Origin: Paguma larvata
Taxonomy: Eukaryota > Chordata > Mammalia > Carnivora > Viverridae
Direction: 5' to 3'
Length of the DNA stretch: 64,000 bases
NCBI GenBank assembly: GCA_030068075.1
Contig: CM057824.1
Coordinates: 124,858,414 to 124,922,413, forward strand
A model generated the notes under the pieces. The model made no database searches, had not been told where the DNA came from, and worked only from the letters and a program-made list of their open reading frames with translations. The position numbers were made by a program, and so were the translations under genes. This document shows positions 38,201 through 53,200 of this stretch, in pieces; position 1 is the stretch's first letter, and each line of letters begins with the position of its first letter.

Positions 38201-41200
38201 GAAACAGAGGGGGGCTTGGATTCAGGTCAATAATGGATCTGCTTGACTACTAAAGGAACTCCAAAGAAGGTGAAAAAGAAGGAGGAGGAGGAGCAGGATA
38301 AGTTAGAGAAGAAGGAAAGAAAGGCAGGGAGAGTAGGAGGAAAGTGGGAAAGGGGGAAGAGGAAAGGAGGAAGAAAAGAAAAAAGATGAGAGAGAAAGAA
38401 AAAAATTTAAAAATCTGTTGTACTAATTTCCTCCTTCAAGGCAACAACGATTTGCTTCAGCAAAGGCAACAATCATATGTAAAGCAGCTGAGGAGCAACC
38501 AGTGGTGTCTCCAGCTCCTGTGCCATCTTATATTTATCCCTGCTGTTTCCTCCTTTTGATTCTTTGAAACAGCTGGGCCCCGAAAATGTTGTCATTACTC
38601 TCCTCAAAGCCCTTCCCTGCTCCCCACAGGAACTGTTATACCTCCTCTTTCATGGAATATAATGTCATTGTTCATATCTCTAATTTCTGTCCAAAACCTT
38701 ATCTAGATTTCTCAGAGATACTTCAGAGTCAGTATTTCCAGATGGGAACGTGCTAGCTCTCCCTACAATTTCACATCTACTTCGATGACTTCAAATACCA
38801 ACTATTTGCTCATGACCACCACATCTCTGCCTCCACCTGAGCTCTGTTTGTTGAGATCTATTGCTTTTCACCATGTGTACTTGGATATCTCAAGGATGTC
38901 TAAAACTCAGTATGTTCAAATCTAAATGACATCTTTCCCAACACCTACCTCTCACCAGAAACAAAACAAAACAAAACAAAACAACTCACAAATTTCCTTA
39001 TTATTTTAAACGGCACCACCACCTATTACCCAAGCTGGACAACTAGGATTCACCCTTGATATCACCACCTCTTTCAACCCCTATATCCAATCTATCATAA
39101 ATTCCTACTGACTATCCCTATGAAATATCCTGAATCTGCTTTGAATCCATCTATTTCCACAGCAAGCACTCAGGACACCATTGTTCCTTGCCTATATTCT
39201 TGCTACAGTATCCTGTCTTTTTCCCTGTCAACCCATTGTGGTCAAATTATTTTTCCAAAATAAAGATCCAACCTGGCTCCAACCAAACTGCCCCAACTAA
39301 AACACTTCAGTGATATTCATTTGCCCAGTGAGTAAAGTATAAATCCCAGAACATGCCCTATAAGTTCTAGTTCTTACAAAATCCAGGGGCTCTCTACTTC
39401 TCTCTTTCTTGCTTGTCCTGCCTTCATTCTAAGACATTAGAAAATTCCTTCAGATCATGAAATGGGCTATGTTCCCTCCTGCTTCAGAATCTTCAGAGTA
39501 TTTGTTGATACTCTGGCCTGGAATATAGCAAAGCAAATCAATTTTACTCATCGTTTAGGTCTCAACTAATATAAAATGTACTCAGAGAAACTTTTAGTAA
39601 CCTCACTAATTCACATCCCTTATTTCATGTTTCCATGAACACTATAATTTGCCTCAAGACATTTTTCAGATTTTATTTACACAGGTTTATTTATTTTTGA
39701 TTACTGTTACATCTTTCATTAGGGCTTTAAGCTCAATGAGGGTAGGACAATGTCTATTTTTCTCATCACAGTAACCTTAGCACTTAGCACAGTTCCTAGC
39801 TCAATGTAAATTCCTCTGTTTGAACAGAGGAATACTGAATATCATCATTTTATTTGTATTATGTATGTGTAAAGTTTATCTGTTGTACTAGACAGAAGTT
39901 ATGTAAAGGTAGCAATATGATTTGTCAGAATTGTATCCCTAATTTCTAGTACAGTTACTGGTCTATAGAAACTTTCAAGAAATTATACTGAATGATTAAA
40001 TTGGCTCCTCTCCATGACTTCTTAGCTCAGTAAATGGTATCATAATTTAAATAGTTGCCTTGAAGCAATGAGAAAGAATGAAATCTGGCCATGTGTGGCA
40101 ATATGGATGGAACTGGAGGGTATTATGCTGAGTAAAATAAGTCAGGCAGAGAAAGACTGATGCCATATGTTTCCACACATAGGTGGGCTTTGTGAGACTT
40201 AACAGAAAACCAAGGGGGAGGGGAAGAGGGGAAGGAAAAAAAAAAGCCACAGAGAGGGAGGAAGACATAACATAAGAGACTCTCAAAGACTAAGAACAAA
40301 CAGGTGTGGGAAGGGGGAGAGTGGGTGATGGGCACAGAGGAGGGCACTTGTTGGGATGAACACTGGGTGTTGTATGGAAACCAATTTGACAATAAATTAT
40401 TTAAAAAAATAGTTGCCTTGAAACTGGTTTCTTTACTTAACTTTCACATATTTAATTAATCATAAAAATATCTATTCAAAATGCCCCCAAAAAAGGAAGA
40501 AACACTTCCACGTATTGAGTCTAGGCCTCCATCATCTCTCACATAAATTATTACAACAGCCACCTCTTTGGACACATGCCACTCTAATCTCTCCATTACT
40601 CATCCTCTGGAGAAATCCTTCTAACCAGAATTTCCAAAATTGATCTCTTGTTTAAAAACCTATATATATACATATTATATTTGGTATCATACTATATGTG
40701 TGAGTAATATTTAGTGACATCAAAAAATGATTGCACGGTAGTATTCAGTATAAAGATCAGGATACAGAACACATTTGTGGTAAGATCCTAACTTTCTTAA
40801 ATGAAGAAAATAATGTGTGTGCGGACAAGGGTATCTACAAGAAGGAAGAGGAGGAAAAAGAGGAGGTAAACGGAGAGGAGACACAGTTGTGGACCACATA
40901 GTAAATGTGAACATCCCTGGATGATATAATTATATATGATTCTCACTTTCTTCTGTATAATATGACACATTTTCTACAGTGAAAAAATCTTCCTATTTTA
41001 TTTTGAAGAGGGAAACAAAAGGTCATTTAAAAGTCTCTGACTTCCTTGGTTTCTGAAACAGTTTAAATCTCAAAACATGACTAAAGCTATTAGCAAAGAA
41101 TTATTAATAGAAAAACAACAAAGCCCTTGGCCAGGCTTAGATGGACAGATTTGTCATGAATATATCACCCATGTTTATATTCCTTCATGAAAAATGCACT

Positions 41201-44200
41201 AATTCAAGGACATGAATAAAATACATCAATATTTCATGGTGTTCTGCACACACAATGATGTTTATAAAGGAAATGAAGAATCACAATTTCTTTGCCTTTT
41301 GGACAAGGTGGAAACAACTTCTCTAGGACTGTAGTCTACGAGCTGTTACTGAACTCGAGTACTTTCCTGTCTCCACGCCTTGGAAAGAACTGCCTCCATT
41401 CCTTGACTGCAATATCTCCCCTTCGAATGTTTCCTTGCATCCTCTTCATACACCCACAGCACATAGGTATTCTGCTACTACAGAACTTATTACTCAGAGC
41501 TGAATTACACATTAATCTCCTCCAGTGTTCTGTGACTTCCTTAAGAACCATAACAGGGCTATTTTAGTTTGGGGATCCATTATTTAGTGAAATGCCTGAA
41601 TAATTTTCAGTGGTGCTGAATAATACTGTTGAATAAGTGGATTCAAAAGCTAAGAAGGTATGTGTTTTATAAAAATAAATAAAGGATCCTACATACATGT
41701 GTGTGTGTGCATATATAGGCACATACATACACTATTTTAAGCAATGTAAAGCAATAAACTATTATAAAACAACTATATTTTATTATAACCCAGTCAATCG
41801 TACTCAGATATAGGTGGAAAGAATTTGAAGTTTCTCTTATTAAAAGATGGGCCTTGATGTAAATGAGGAATTTGGATTGAAATCCTGGTTTGATTTATTT
41901 AATAGTCTTTGGGTGACTGAGGGAAGTTGAGAAAAGGAAAAAAAAAATAATAATTGATGCTCACTCAGGACCAGCTTTATCCAACTACTAAATTATCTGC
42001 AATTCCTTTAATAATTTTATGAAAATTAAATTGGTAAGGTAAAATTAAATTAAAACACATTTATCTCAAAGTTAAAAAAATTGTTCCCTGATTTATGACT
42101 CAGAATATTATTTCTAAGAATGGCCTTACTATCTCTTGATACTATAGTCTTTATGTTATGTCAGCACACAGGTTCTCAATATTTGATCATAATATACTTC
42201 TTTTACTATTATTTTCTTTTGGATTTTCAGGTTTTAAAGATATCTACAAAACAAACTTCATTTATTATGGGCTATGGCTACTTTGTATATTTTTATGTTA
42301 TTTTAGATTTTAAACAAAGGTTCATAATAATTCTGTAAAATTATATACATCACTGCCATTGTTTGAAACACTAATGGGCAGATAAATATGCATGCAGAAA
42401 CTTTTCCCTGGTTCACTTTAATGGCTGAATAAGTTTGGATGTCATGATATACACAAGTCTGAAGCCCTCACACACTAGACTGAGTCAATTCAGGTATCGT
42501 AACTACCTAGACTGTGACAACAGTAAACATTGGATATACCAACTATGCTTCCTGAAATTCTAATGATGTCATCAATAATCAGTCTAAACTTAAACCAAAC
42601 TGTTTTAAGTCCAGGCACAATAAAATAAAGAGTTTCTTTTATTGCATCACTAGATATGGTACCTGTGAGCCTTTCAAAAAGTTACACTATTTAATACATT
42701 TCTAGAAGTCTAGCACAGCAGGTTGGAAACCACAATTTAAAAATTTTTTTAGTGTTTGCTTATTTTTGATAGAGAGTGTGAGCAGGGGAAGGGCAGAGAG
42801 AGAGAGGGAGACAGAATCTGAAGCAGGCTCCAGGCTCTGGGCTGGCAGCACTGAGCCTGACGTGGGGACGCGGGGCTCAAACTCACAAACTGCGAGATCA
42901 TGACCTGAGTTGAAGTCAGATGCTTAACCAACTGAGCTACCCAGGCGTCCTGAGGAAACCACAATTTTAATAGTAGCATGCATCTTCATATCACTCTTTT
43001 GTTTAACAGAAAATGAATTTCTTTGTTTGAGAATTTATGAAATAGATAGGAATACTTTCAACAAATTCAAGCTGAGAACATTCTTTGAGATCAGATAACT
43101 TTAAAAATATGTATATATAACTACCCATACATATATATACAAAAAGCTAAATAGAAGATTAAGTAAAAACAAAACCCTTTTCTATTATTATAGGATTTGT
43201 GGCTGCAAGTGTTTCTCCAAAATATTGAAATTGGGTTGCTCTACTGACAAAAGTTACTTGACATTTATTCATATCACTGTGAATCCAATGTTGCCTAAAA
43301 ACTTAGAAGGAAAGGTAGTTTGAGAAGAATGCTGGAATTAGAGTCAAAAGAAAAAAAAATTTCCCTAATGTTTATAGTCCCTGTATGACAGAAACAAGTA
43401 GTCAACTTCATATTTTGCATGTTTCTCCAGACAATGAATGATCACAATGAATATAACACCTGATATCCTTTAATTTTTAATATTTTAAGACTCATTGGAG
43501 AGAGTTATACTTCTGTGTTATATTTCAAAGTAGATGGTTAAGAAAACAAACATTTAACTTATGAAAGAAAAAAATTACTAAATTATACTTACTTATAGAC
43601 CCTTGGCTCTTCAACCATTCCAAGCTGGTTTAATAATTTAAATGTAATAAAGCCATTTTTCATATTGTTATCCAGAACAATTATACGGAGAACAAAATAA
43701 TAGCCTATAAAAAAGTATAGAATGCAATTCACACTATTATTATTTTCTACTTATTTTTGGTACCTATGCAGATATAGTTATGTGTGCATATGTATATATG
43801 TATGAATATATGTGTGTATGTATATATGCACATAATATTGACAGGCATTTTGTACATGGGTAATATATTTTGTATTTGCTAATTTTTTTTTAAAATTTTT
43901 TAACGTTTATTTATTTTTGAGAGACATAGAGACAGAGTATGAGCAGGGGAAGTGCACAGAGAGAGGGAGATACAGAATCTGAAGCAGGCTCCAGGCTCTG
44001 AGCCATCAGCACAGAGCCCGATGCAGGGCTCGAACTCACAGACCGTGAGATCATGACCTGAGCCGAAGTCGGCTGCTTAACCAACTGAGCCACCCAGACG
44101 CCCCTGCATTTGTCAATTTTTAACCAGACTTGAAAATGAGGAATTAAAAAGGCTGCCAGAAAGTCATGGGTATGGTAAAGAGTTGGCCAAATAATTAGAG

Positions 44201-47200
44201 AACACTAACTGGTGTGCAAACCAAAATAATTCATAATTTAGGTCAATGAAACAATTTTTCTTTTTCAGTAGCATACCTAAAGTAAATACGATAAGTTTCC
44301 ATATTTATCTGATGAATAGTCTTAGCTAAACTTGCTTGACAAATATAATTCCCAATTTCATTGTTTTTTAGGAATGACTGTTAATTAAGCATTTTTATAT
44401 ATACCAAGCTCATAGTAGCTCTTATTCAAAATACCCAGGTAAAATATCTGTACCCTGGAAACTATAGAACACTTATGAAAAAAATGGAAGAAGAAACAAA
44501 GAATTGGAAAAACATTCCATTCTCTTGGTTTGGAAAAACAAATATTGTTAAAATGTTAATACTACCCAAAGCAATCTATACGTTCACTTCAACTCCTTAT
44601 CAAAAGAACATGAGCATTCTTCACAGAGCTAGAAATTCTAAAATTTGTATGGAACCAGAAAAGACCCCAAATAGCCAATGTAATGTTGTAAAAGAAAATC
44701 AAAGCTAAAGGCATCACAATTCCAGACGTTAAGCTGTATTACAAAGCTGTAATCATCAAGACAATATGGTACTGGCACAAAAACAGATATAGGTCAATGG
44801 AACAGAATAAATAATCCAGAAATGGACCCAAAAATGTATGACCAATGAATCTTTGACAAAACAGGAAAGAATATCCAATGGAAAAAAAGACAGTCTCTTA
44901 AGAAAACGGTGCTGGGAAAACTGGACAGCGACATGCAGAAGAATGAACTTGGACCACTTTCTTATACCACACACAAAAATAAATTCAAAATGGATGAAAG
45001 ACTAATTGTTAGACAGGAAACCATCAAAATCCTGAAGAAAAAAAGAGTCAGCAATCTCTTTGACCTTGGCCACAGCAATTTCTTACTAGACATATCTCTG
45101 GAGGCAAGGGAAACAAAAGCAAAAATGAACTATTGGGACTTCATTGAGATGAAAAGGTTCTGTACAGTGAAGGAAACAATAAGCAAAACTAAGGCAACCA
45201 ACAGAATAAAAGGAGATATTTGCAAATGAGTTATCAGATAAAGGGTTAGTATCCAAAATATATAAAGAACATATCAAACTCAACACCCAAAAAACAAATA
45301 ATCCAGTGAATGGGCAAAAGACCTGAACAGACATTTTTCCAAAGAGGATATCCAAGTGGCTAACAGACATGTAAAAAGATGCTCAGGGGTGCCTGGGTGG
45401 TTCAGTCAGTTAAGCATCCAACTTCGGCTCAGATCATGATTTCCTGGTTTGAGTTCAAGTCCTGCATCAGGCTCGGAACCTGGAGTCTGCTTTGGATTCT
45501 GTGTCTCCCTCTCTCTCCATCCCTCCCTTGTTGTCGCTCTGTCTTTCACTCCCTCCAAAAATAAATAAGCATAAAAAAAAACTTTTTTAAAAAGATGCTC
45601 AACATCGCTCATCGCCAGGAAAATACAAATCAAAACCACAATGAGATACCACCTCACACCTGTCAAAATGGTTAAAAGGAATAACTCAGGAAACAACAGA
45701 TGTTGGTGAGGATGCAGAGAAAGGAGAACCCTTTTGCAGTGTTGGTGGGAATGCAAACTGGTGCAGCCACTCTGGAAAACAGTATGGAGATTCCTCAAAA
45801 AATTAAAAATAGAACTACCTTATGACCCAGCAATTGCACTATTAGGTATTTACCCAAAGGATACAAAAATGTTAATTCAAATAGGCACATGCACCCCAAT
45901 GTTTAAAGCAGTACTATCGGCAATAGACAAATTATGAAAAGAGCCCAAATGTCCATAGACTGATGAATAGATAAAAAGATGTGGTGTTTATACACACACA
46001 CACACACACACACATACTGGATTACTTGGTGATCAAAAAGAATAAAATCTTGCCATTTGCAACAATATAGATGGAACTACAGTATATTATGCTTAAGTGA
46101 AATAAGTCAGTCAAAGAAACACAAGTATCATATTATTTCACTCATATGCGGAATTTAAGAAACAAAACAGATGAACATGGGGAAAGGGAAGGGAAAATAA
46201 GATAAAAACAGAGATGGGGGCAAATCATAACAGACTCTAAAATACAGAGAACTGAAGGTTGTTGAAGGGGTGTGAGCTGTGGGGTGTGGGGATGGGCTAA
46301 ATGGGTGATGGGCATTAAGGAGGGCATTTGTCAGGATGAGCACTGGGGGTTATATGTAAGTGATGAATCACTAAATTCTACTCCTGAAACCATTATTACT
46401 TAATATGTTAAATAACATGGATTTAAATTAAAAAAAAATGCCCAGATAAAAATTGATATAGTATATCTTTCAGAAGCAAAGATACTGAACTCACCCCTAT
46501 TCTCAGTGTTGTCTGAACTATAGAGAAAGCTCTGATTCCCTGTGACATTTGTTTTTGGTTTTTGTTTGTTTGTCTGTTTTAGCACAAGAAGAATTTATTA
46601 AGGAATATGTAGCTCAAACAATCATTGAGGGCCAGAGAAGAAGGCTCAGCCAAAAACGCTGCCCAAAAATCATAGGCCAGAATGCTTCAAGATCGCAATG
46701 CTACCATTTCCAAGCATGAGTTAGAAGGTTAACTGAGAGAACAAGTTTAAGATACGTTAATTTCTATGATGAAAAAATATTGACACAACTGGATAGGAAA
46801 TACCCAGACAGAGAGGTTTAAATTCATATCAAAGAGATATTTTTAAGTATGCACTATGTCTACCCCTTTTACTAACTAACATCAATATCCACTCTTCCTC
46901 ATATATTTCAAGCATGATGCCATTATTACTTAGATGCCCAATCCACAGCAACAAGAACAGCCAAAGGGGCTACACTTTGCTGCAATCCAGTGTAAGGTGA
47001 TACCCATTCTTTTAGTTCTACCCCAATCCTGTTGTGATATTGTATCTTATGGACTAGAAGGTATAGTCCATCTCCATTATTCTTTATATAAGAGAGGTAT
47101 ATACTAGTGTTTATACTGTGAACCATCTCTTAGGAGAAAACATATAAAAACCGAACATGGAATAAATGAAATTATCTTGTGAGAAATGCATGTAGTAAAA

Positions 47201-50200
47201 CCTTGCATGCTAGGTGTTAAGCCCTGCTACTAAACAGACAAGACTAACTTCTGGTTTTATGCCTGATTCTTAGTATTACCTCAAATAAGGTAACTTATTT
47301 ACCACTGGACCTCAGGAAAATCTAAAGAGAGTAAAAATCTACAAGAGAGTAAAGAACAACTTCTTATTCTGAAGTCACTCCCCAGCTTTAGACAAAAGAC
47401 TTTGTTTCACCTCACCCAAAAAAGTAGGTGTTCAGACTCTCTCAGATGATTTCTGGTAGTGTGACATATTAAGATGTCATGGAATAAGCCTAGCTCCTGC
47501 TACAAGTACATGGAAGTGATGAGCGTACAATCCATAAATTAAATACATAACCAAGCTCAAATGAAGGCAGGGAAAATATCAGGAGGCAGAAAGGTAGAGA
47601 AAATAAAGGCAAAACGTAAGGAGGACCGACGCCCTGGATTCCTACAGGAACTGGGAACTGGATTTAGCAATGGAGACAAAGACTGCATATCAGCTTCCAT
47701 GCACAGGAGACATGATGCTAAGTGAAGGAGCTGAAATGAAAGTCCAGCACTAAGCCAGAGACCTTCATTCTCTGTTTTGTCATTTAAAGAGGAACTGGGA
47801 AAATTCTTCCTACTGGTTGTATACAGGTCTTAGATGTGGGGGTAGGGGAGGAGGGGAGTGTTCCAAGACTAAATAAAACTCTAGGTAACATGGAATTTAA
47901 ATTGGCCCTCGTTTGGTGAGGAACCTCCCTCCACCTCCAATTTACATTTAAAATGCTCTGGGATTACGCTACATAAACTCTGGAATAAACAAAATCCAAC
48001 TTGCTCTGAAGGGAGAAATTTGAAGGAGAGCTGACTGCTGAGAGTTTTCTATATTAAAAGAACACATGAGTCTTTATTTTGAAATTACATAAATATTTTT
48101 CTGTAATTTTGAGAGACTTAAAAGGACCATTGAGGATAGAAAATAATAACAATACACCACGAATAAACAGATAAAATAATTGATTAATTAATTCGACCAG
48201 AAGACTACTATAGATTATCTGAAGAAAACAATTACACTGACAATAAATAAAAAAATAAATTTATTTGAAAAGAAAATTAATATGTTCAAAGGGCTGAGCG
48301 AAAATAACTCTCAATATAGAATTCTATCTTAAACTAAATTTACATTCCAGAGTAAGGAAAAGATAAGGATATTTTCAAGGAAACAAAGTAGGAGACACCA
48401 CTAGGAAAAGTCACCAAGGATATATTTCAGTAAGATAGAAGTTAAACCCAAAAGGAAGAAGTGGGGTTGGGAGAAGAGGGCCAGATAAAATGTAGAAAAC
48501 TAAAATTGGTAAAGAGAGTGAGCATTTGATGTAATAACATTCATAATAAATACTAATTGTTAAACAACAAGTGAAATAAAATACTACTGAACATAATATT
48601 CAATATGGAAAACAAGACACAGATTCAAGGGATCTATGAGACAAATTTGTATGATATAACCAGATAAAATTGGGAGGCAGCATGCAATTTTATGTACAAA
48701 GCAAAAAAGAAGCAAATCACCAGGAAAATATAAAACTCCTGAACTTTTATACATCTTAGAAGTCATAGCCTCAGAATAAAGCTAAAATCTAAACAATATG
48801 GCTGCCTGCTCAAAATAAAAGATTTAAACAGGACTCAAATTCCAACATAATAGACAAAATGTCCAAGATGTGTTTGAAAATTGCCCATTATACCATGAGC
48901 AAAAACAATCACAACTTTGGTGAGGAAGGACAATCAATTGATGCCGACACGGAGATGAATCAGATGCTAGGATTATCTGACAAGGATTTCAAAGAAGCCA
49001 TCATAAAAATTCTTCAAAGTCAGAATTTCTTGAAAAAAATGAATAGAAAAATCTGAGCAAAAAATAGAAACTGTAAAAGAAAAGAAAACACAAATTACAT
49101 AAGTGAAAACTACAGTAATGTATATAAAACTCATTGCATGTGCCTGACGGTACACTGGATGATAAAGGATAGAAATCAGTGAATCTGAAGACAGATCAAT
49201 TGGGCGTTCAATTTCAGCAACATAGAGAAAAGAGACTGAGGGGGAAAAAATATGAACAGAGCCTCAGACACACGTGAGACTAAAGCAGACACACGTGAGA
49301 CTAAAGCAAAGACATAATGTTTGGGTTATCATCGTATCAAGAAGAGAGAAAAGAGAGTGAAGCTGAAAGAATATTCAAAGAAATTACGGCCGAACACTTT
49401 CTAAATTTGGTGAAGGAAACTAACATGCAGATTCAAGAAGCTAAGTGAAACTAAACAGGATACTAAACAATCCTCACCAAGTCATATCATAATTAAACTT
49501 CAGAAAACTAAAACAAAAGAATAAAAATTGAAATCAGCCCACGAGAAATGATGCATTACCTACAGGAGACACCCATTTGAGTCACAATTTTTTTATCTAA
49601 AACCATGGAAATCAACATTTTCCCTACATAATGTGGCACATTTTTCAAAGGCCAAAGAAAGCTCAACTCTTAACCTTATATCCAGCCAAACTATCCTTTG
49701 AGAATAAAGGAGAAATAAAGACATTCTCAGACAAAGAAAAACAAAGAATCTCTTATTAGCAGACCCATTATTAAATATTGTAAGAAAGAATTTCTTTAAA
49801 CAGAAAGGAGTTGAATTGAAATCATCTTAAAGCATCAAAAACAAAGAGGAAAAAATGGTAAGAGAAGAAATATGCATACATACAATAGATTATTCTTTTC
49901 CTCATTAATATTATAAGCCATATTTGATGACTGAGACAAAAATTATCATGGAACCTGCAGGTACTCAAGACAATGACATTTAAAAGTGGAAAAGGTAAAG
50001 AAATCTAAATGAAAGTCAAGTCATCACATTTCACATAACGTGCTAAAACGATGATACCAGTAAACTGTGAAAATTCACATGTGCATATTGTAATTGTGGC
50101 AGACCTCCCTAAATATGTCCATGTCCTAATCTCTGAAACCTGTGCATATGTTTTAAACCAGCAATCTAAGTTCCTGCCTCAAGAAAACAAAAAAACAAAA

Positions 50201-53200
50201 TGAATCCAAAGAAAGTAGGAGGAAGGAATTAATAAAGAACTGCAAACAATGAAATTAAATACAGAAAAACAAAAGACAATGAATTAAGCAAAAAGCTGCT
50301 ACTTGGGGGGGGAACATAATAAAACTAATAGATAAACTTTTAGCAACACAGACAAAAATAAAGAGAAGACACAAATTATCACTATCAGTGAAGAAATAGA
50401 AGCGATTACTACAGATCGTGTAATCATTTAAAAATAATAAAAATAAATAAAAATAAATAAAAATATTAAAAATAGTAAAAACAACTTTATGTTCATAAAT
50501 GCAATGCCTTAAAATAAATGGACCAATTTCTTGAAAACCATGAACTATAAAAACTCAAACAAAATGTAACTGATAATCTGAGGAGCACTGTAACTATTAA
50601 AGAAATTAAATTATGATTAAAGAGCACTCGAAAAAGAAATATTCTGGCCCCAATGGTTGTACTGGAAAATTCTATGAAATATTTAAAGAAGAATTAAGTC
50701 AATTTTGCACAATATATTCCAGAAACTCCAGTAGAAGGGAATGCTTGCCAACGCATCTTATGAGGTTGTGTTATTCTTATATAAAGACAATATTACTCTT
50801 ATACCCAAACTAGATAGAGTAAAAAAGAAATATTAACAAATCTATCCAACAATTATTTTAAAAATATGCATTACAACCAAGTGGCATTTATTAGAGGAAT
50901 GTAAGGCTATCTTATATTCTAGAATCATCAATGTAAACCAATATTTCAACAAATTAAAGAAAAATCATATTATCACATAATGATGAAAAAAAAGCATTTG
51001 ACAAAATCCAACACACTCATGAGAAAAATTCTTAGCAAGCTAAGAAAAGAATTACTTCAGCTTTGTAAAGAATATTTACAAAAATCTACAGTTAACATTA
51101 TACTTAATGGTGAAAAACTGAATTATTTTTCTAAGATTGGGAATAAAACAAGATGTCTGCTCTCACCATTCTTATTTAACATAATACTGAAGTTCTAGCC
51201 ACTGAAATATGTCAAGAAAAAGAAATAGAGGAGAGGGGCCAACATGGCTGAGGAGTAGGGGAACCCGGTATTCCCCGTGTCTTTCAAACTAAGAAGGACT
51301 GAAACCAAAGGACTCTCAATCCCAAGAGTCTGGGAGGAAAGGAGTTGGAGTCTACAAGGAAGAGAACGCAAAATCCAGAAAGCACCCAAAGGAGGTGTGA
51401 GTGCAATCTGGGGGAGATAAAATGAACTACAGGGATACAGAGTAGAGAGTGGAGAGAGCCTTCTGCAGAAAGAAAAAGGGAAGAGAAATCTGGGAAAGTA
51501 CAGAGCGGGCGATATCCAGACGAGAGAAAAGTGGGACGGAGAGGGAGCCTATCATACAGTCCCTGACTGCAGGCCTTTTGAAGAGAAGTTCCACTGCTAA
51601 AGGCAGAACTCTCTTCTTCGCACTGGGGCCAGCAACAGCGGCCCAGTGGCCCAGCCAGAGAGGCGCGTCACAGAGAGGCGCCCAGCCGCCTCCAGATCGG
51701 TTCTACCCCAGGGACATAATTTTACTTAAGCGAAACCGGGTGTAGCAGGCAGAGAGAGTCAAAAAGTCAGATAAGCGTGGGGCATGTGACCGCCCAACAA
51801 ATCATATTACGCCTGCATCCCACGCAGAGTGAGGACAGAAACAAAGGGACGAATTGAGACTCCGGGACCGGGACGAAGAGACTGGGGGGGACGCCATTGT
51901 TGTCTCACATACCCACAAAAACCAGACTCCAGGATTGGACAACCTGGAAGAAATGGACAAAATCCTAAACAGCCACACACTACCAAAACTCAAATGGGAG
52001 AAATAGAAAACTTGAACAGACCCATAACTAGTGAGGAAATTGAATCAGTTATCAAAAATCTCCCAACAAATAAAAGTCCTGGACCAGATGGCTTCCCTGG
52101 GGAATTTTACCAGACATTTAAAACAGAGTTAATACCTATCCCCCTCAAGCTGTTCAAAAATTGAGATGGAAGGAAAACTCCCGGACTCATTCTGTGAAGC
52201 CAGCATCACTTTGATTCCCAAACCAGATAGAGACCCAACAAAAAAAGAGAACTACAGGCCAATATCCTTGATGAATATGGATGCAAAAGTTCTCAACAAT
52301 ATACTAGCAAATCGAATCCAACAGCATATAAAAAGAATTTTTCACCACAATCAAGTAGGATTCATCCCTGGGTTGTAGGGCTGGTTCAATATTCGCAAAC
52401 CAATCAATGTGATACATCACATTAAAAAAGAAAAGATAAGAACCATATGATCCTGTCAATAGATGCAGAAAAAGCATTTGACAAAATACAGCACCTTTTC
52501 CTAATAAAAACTCTCAAGAAAGTCAGGATAAAAGGAACATACTTAGACATCATAAAAGCCATTTATGAAAAGCCCACAGCTAATATCATCCTCAATGTGG
52601 AAAAACTGAGAGCCTTCCTCCTGCGATCAGGAACACGACAAGGGAGACCACTCTCACCACTGCTATTTAACATAGTGTTGGAGTTCCTAGCATCAACAAT
52701 CAGACAACAGAACAAAATAAAAGGCATCAAGATTAGCAAGGATGAGGTCAAACTTTCACTTTTCGCAGATGACATAATACTTTACATGGAAAACCCGACA
52801 GAATCTACCAAAAGCCTACTAGAACTGATCCATGAATTCAGCAAAGTTCAATGTACAGAAATTGGTTGCATTTCTATACACCAACAATGAAGCAACAGAA
52901 GGAGAAATAAAGAAGATAATCTCATTCATGATTGCACCAAAAACCATAAAATACCTAGGAATAAACCTAACCAAAGAAGTAAAAAGATCTCTATGCTGAA
53001 AACTATAAAAGACTTATAAAGGAAATTGAGAAAGACACAAGGAAATGGAAAAACATCCCATGTTCATGTATTGGAAGAATAAATATCGTTAAAATGGCAA
53101 TATTACCCAAAACAATCTACGTAGTCAGTGCAATCCCAATCAAAACTGCACCAGCATTCTTCTCAAAGCTAGAGCAAACAATCCTAAAATTTGTATGGAA

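Larger units (their letters stand above)
44445..46434 (+). mobile_element. 5'-truncated felid/carnivore L1 (3' part of ORF2 and 3' UTR)
   Basis: Covers the C-terminal part of ORF2 and the 3' UTR, ending in an A run. The TSD is 17 bp with two mismatches: aaaatacccaggtaaaa (44428-44444) and aaaatgcccagataaaa (46435-46451). ORF2 pieces such as [20 protein letters not shown] and the end [15 protein letters not shown] are readable in different frames, so ORF2 is broken. A SINE is inserted at 45386-45588. Without the SINE the L1 part is about 1.8 kb. It is antisense to LIPI. Confidence 0.93.

Noticed and set aside
52447..52890. 147-codon frame with reverse-transcriptase motifs
   Set aside because: As a separate gene it was rejected: it is the RT part of the broken L1 at 51228-54749, with stops and frame changes on both sides.
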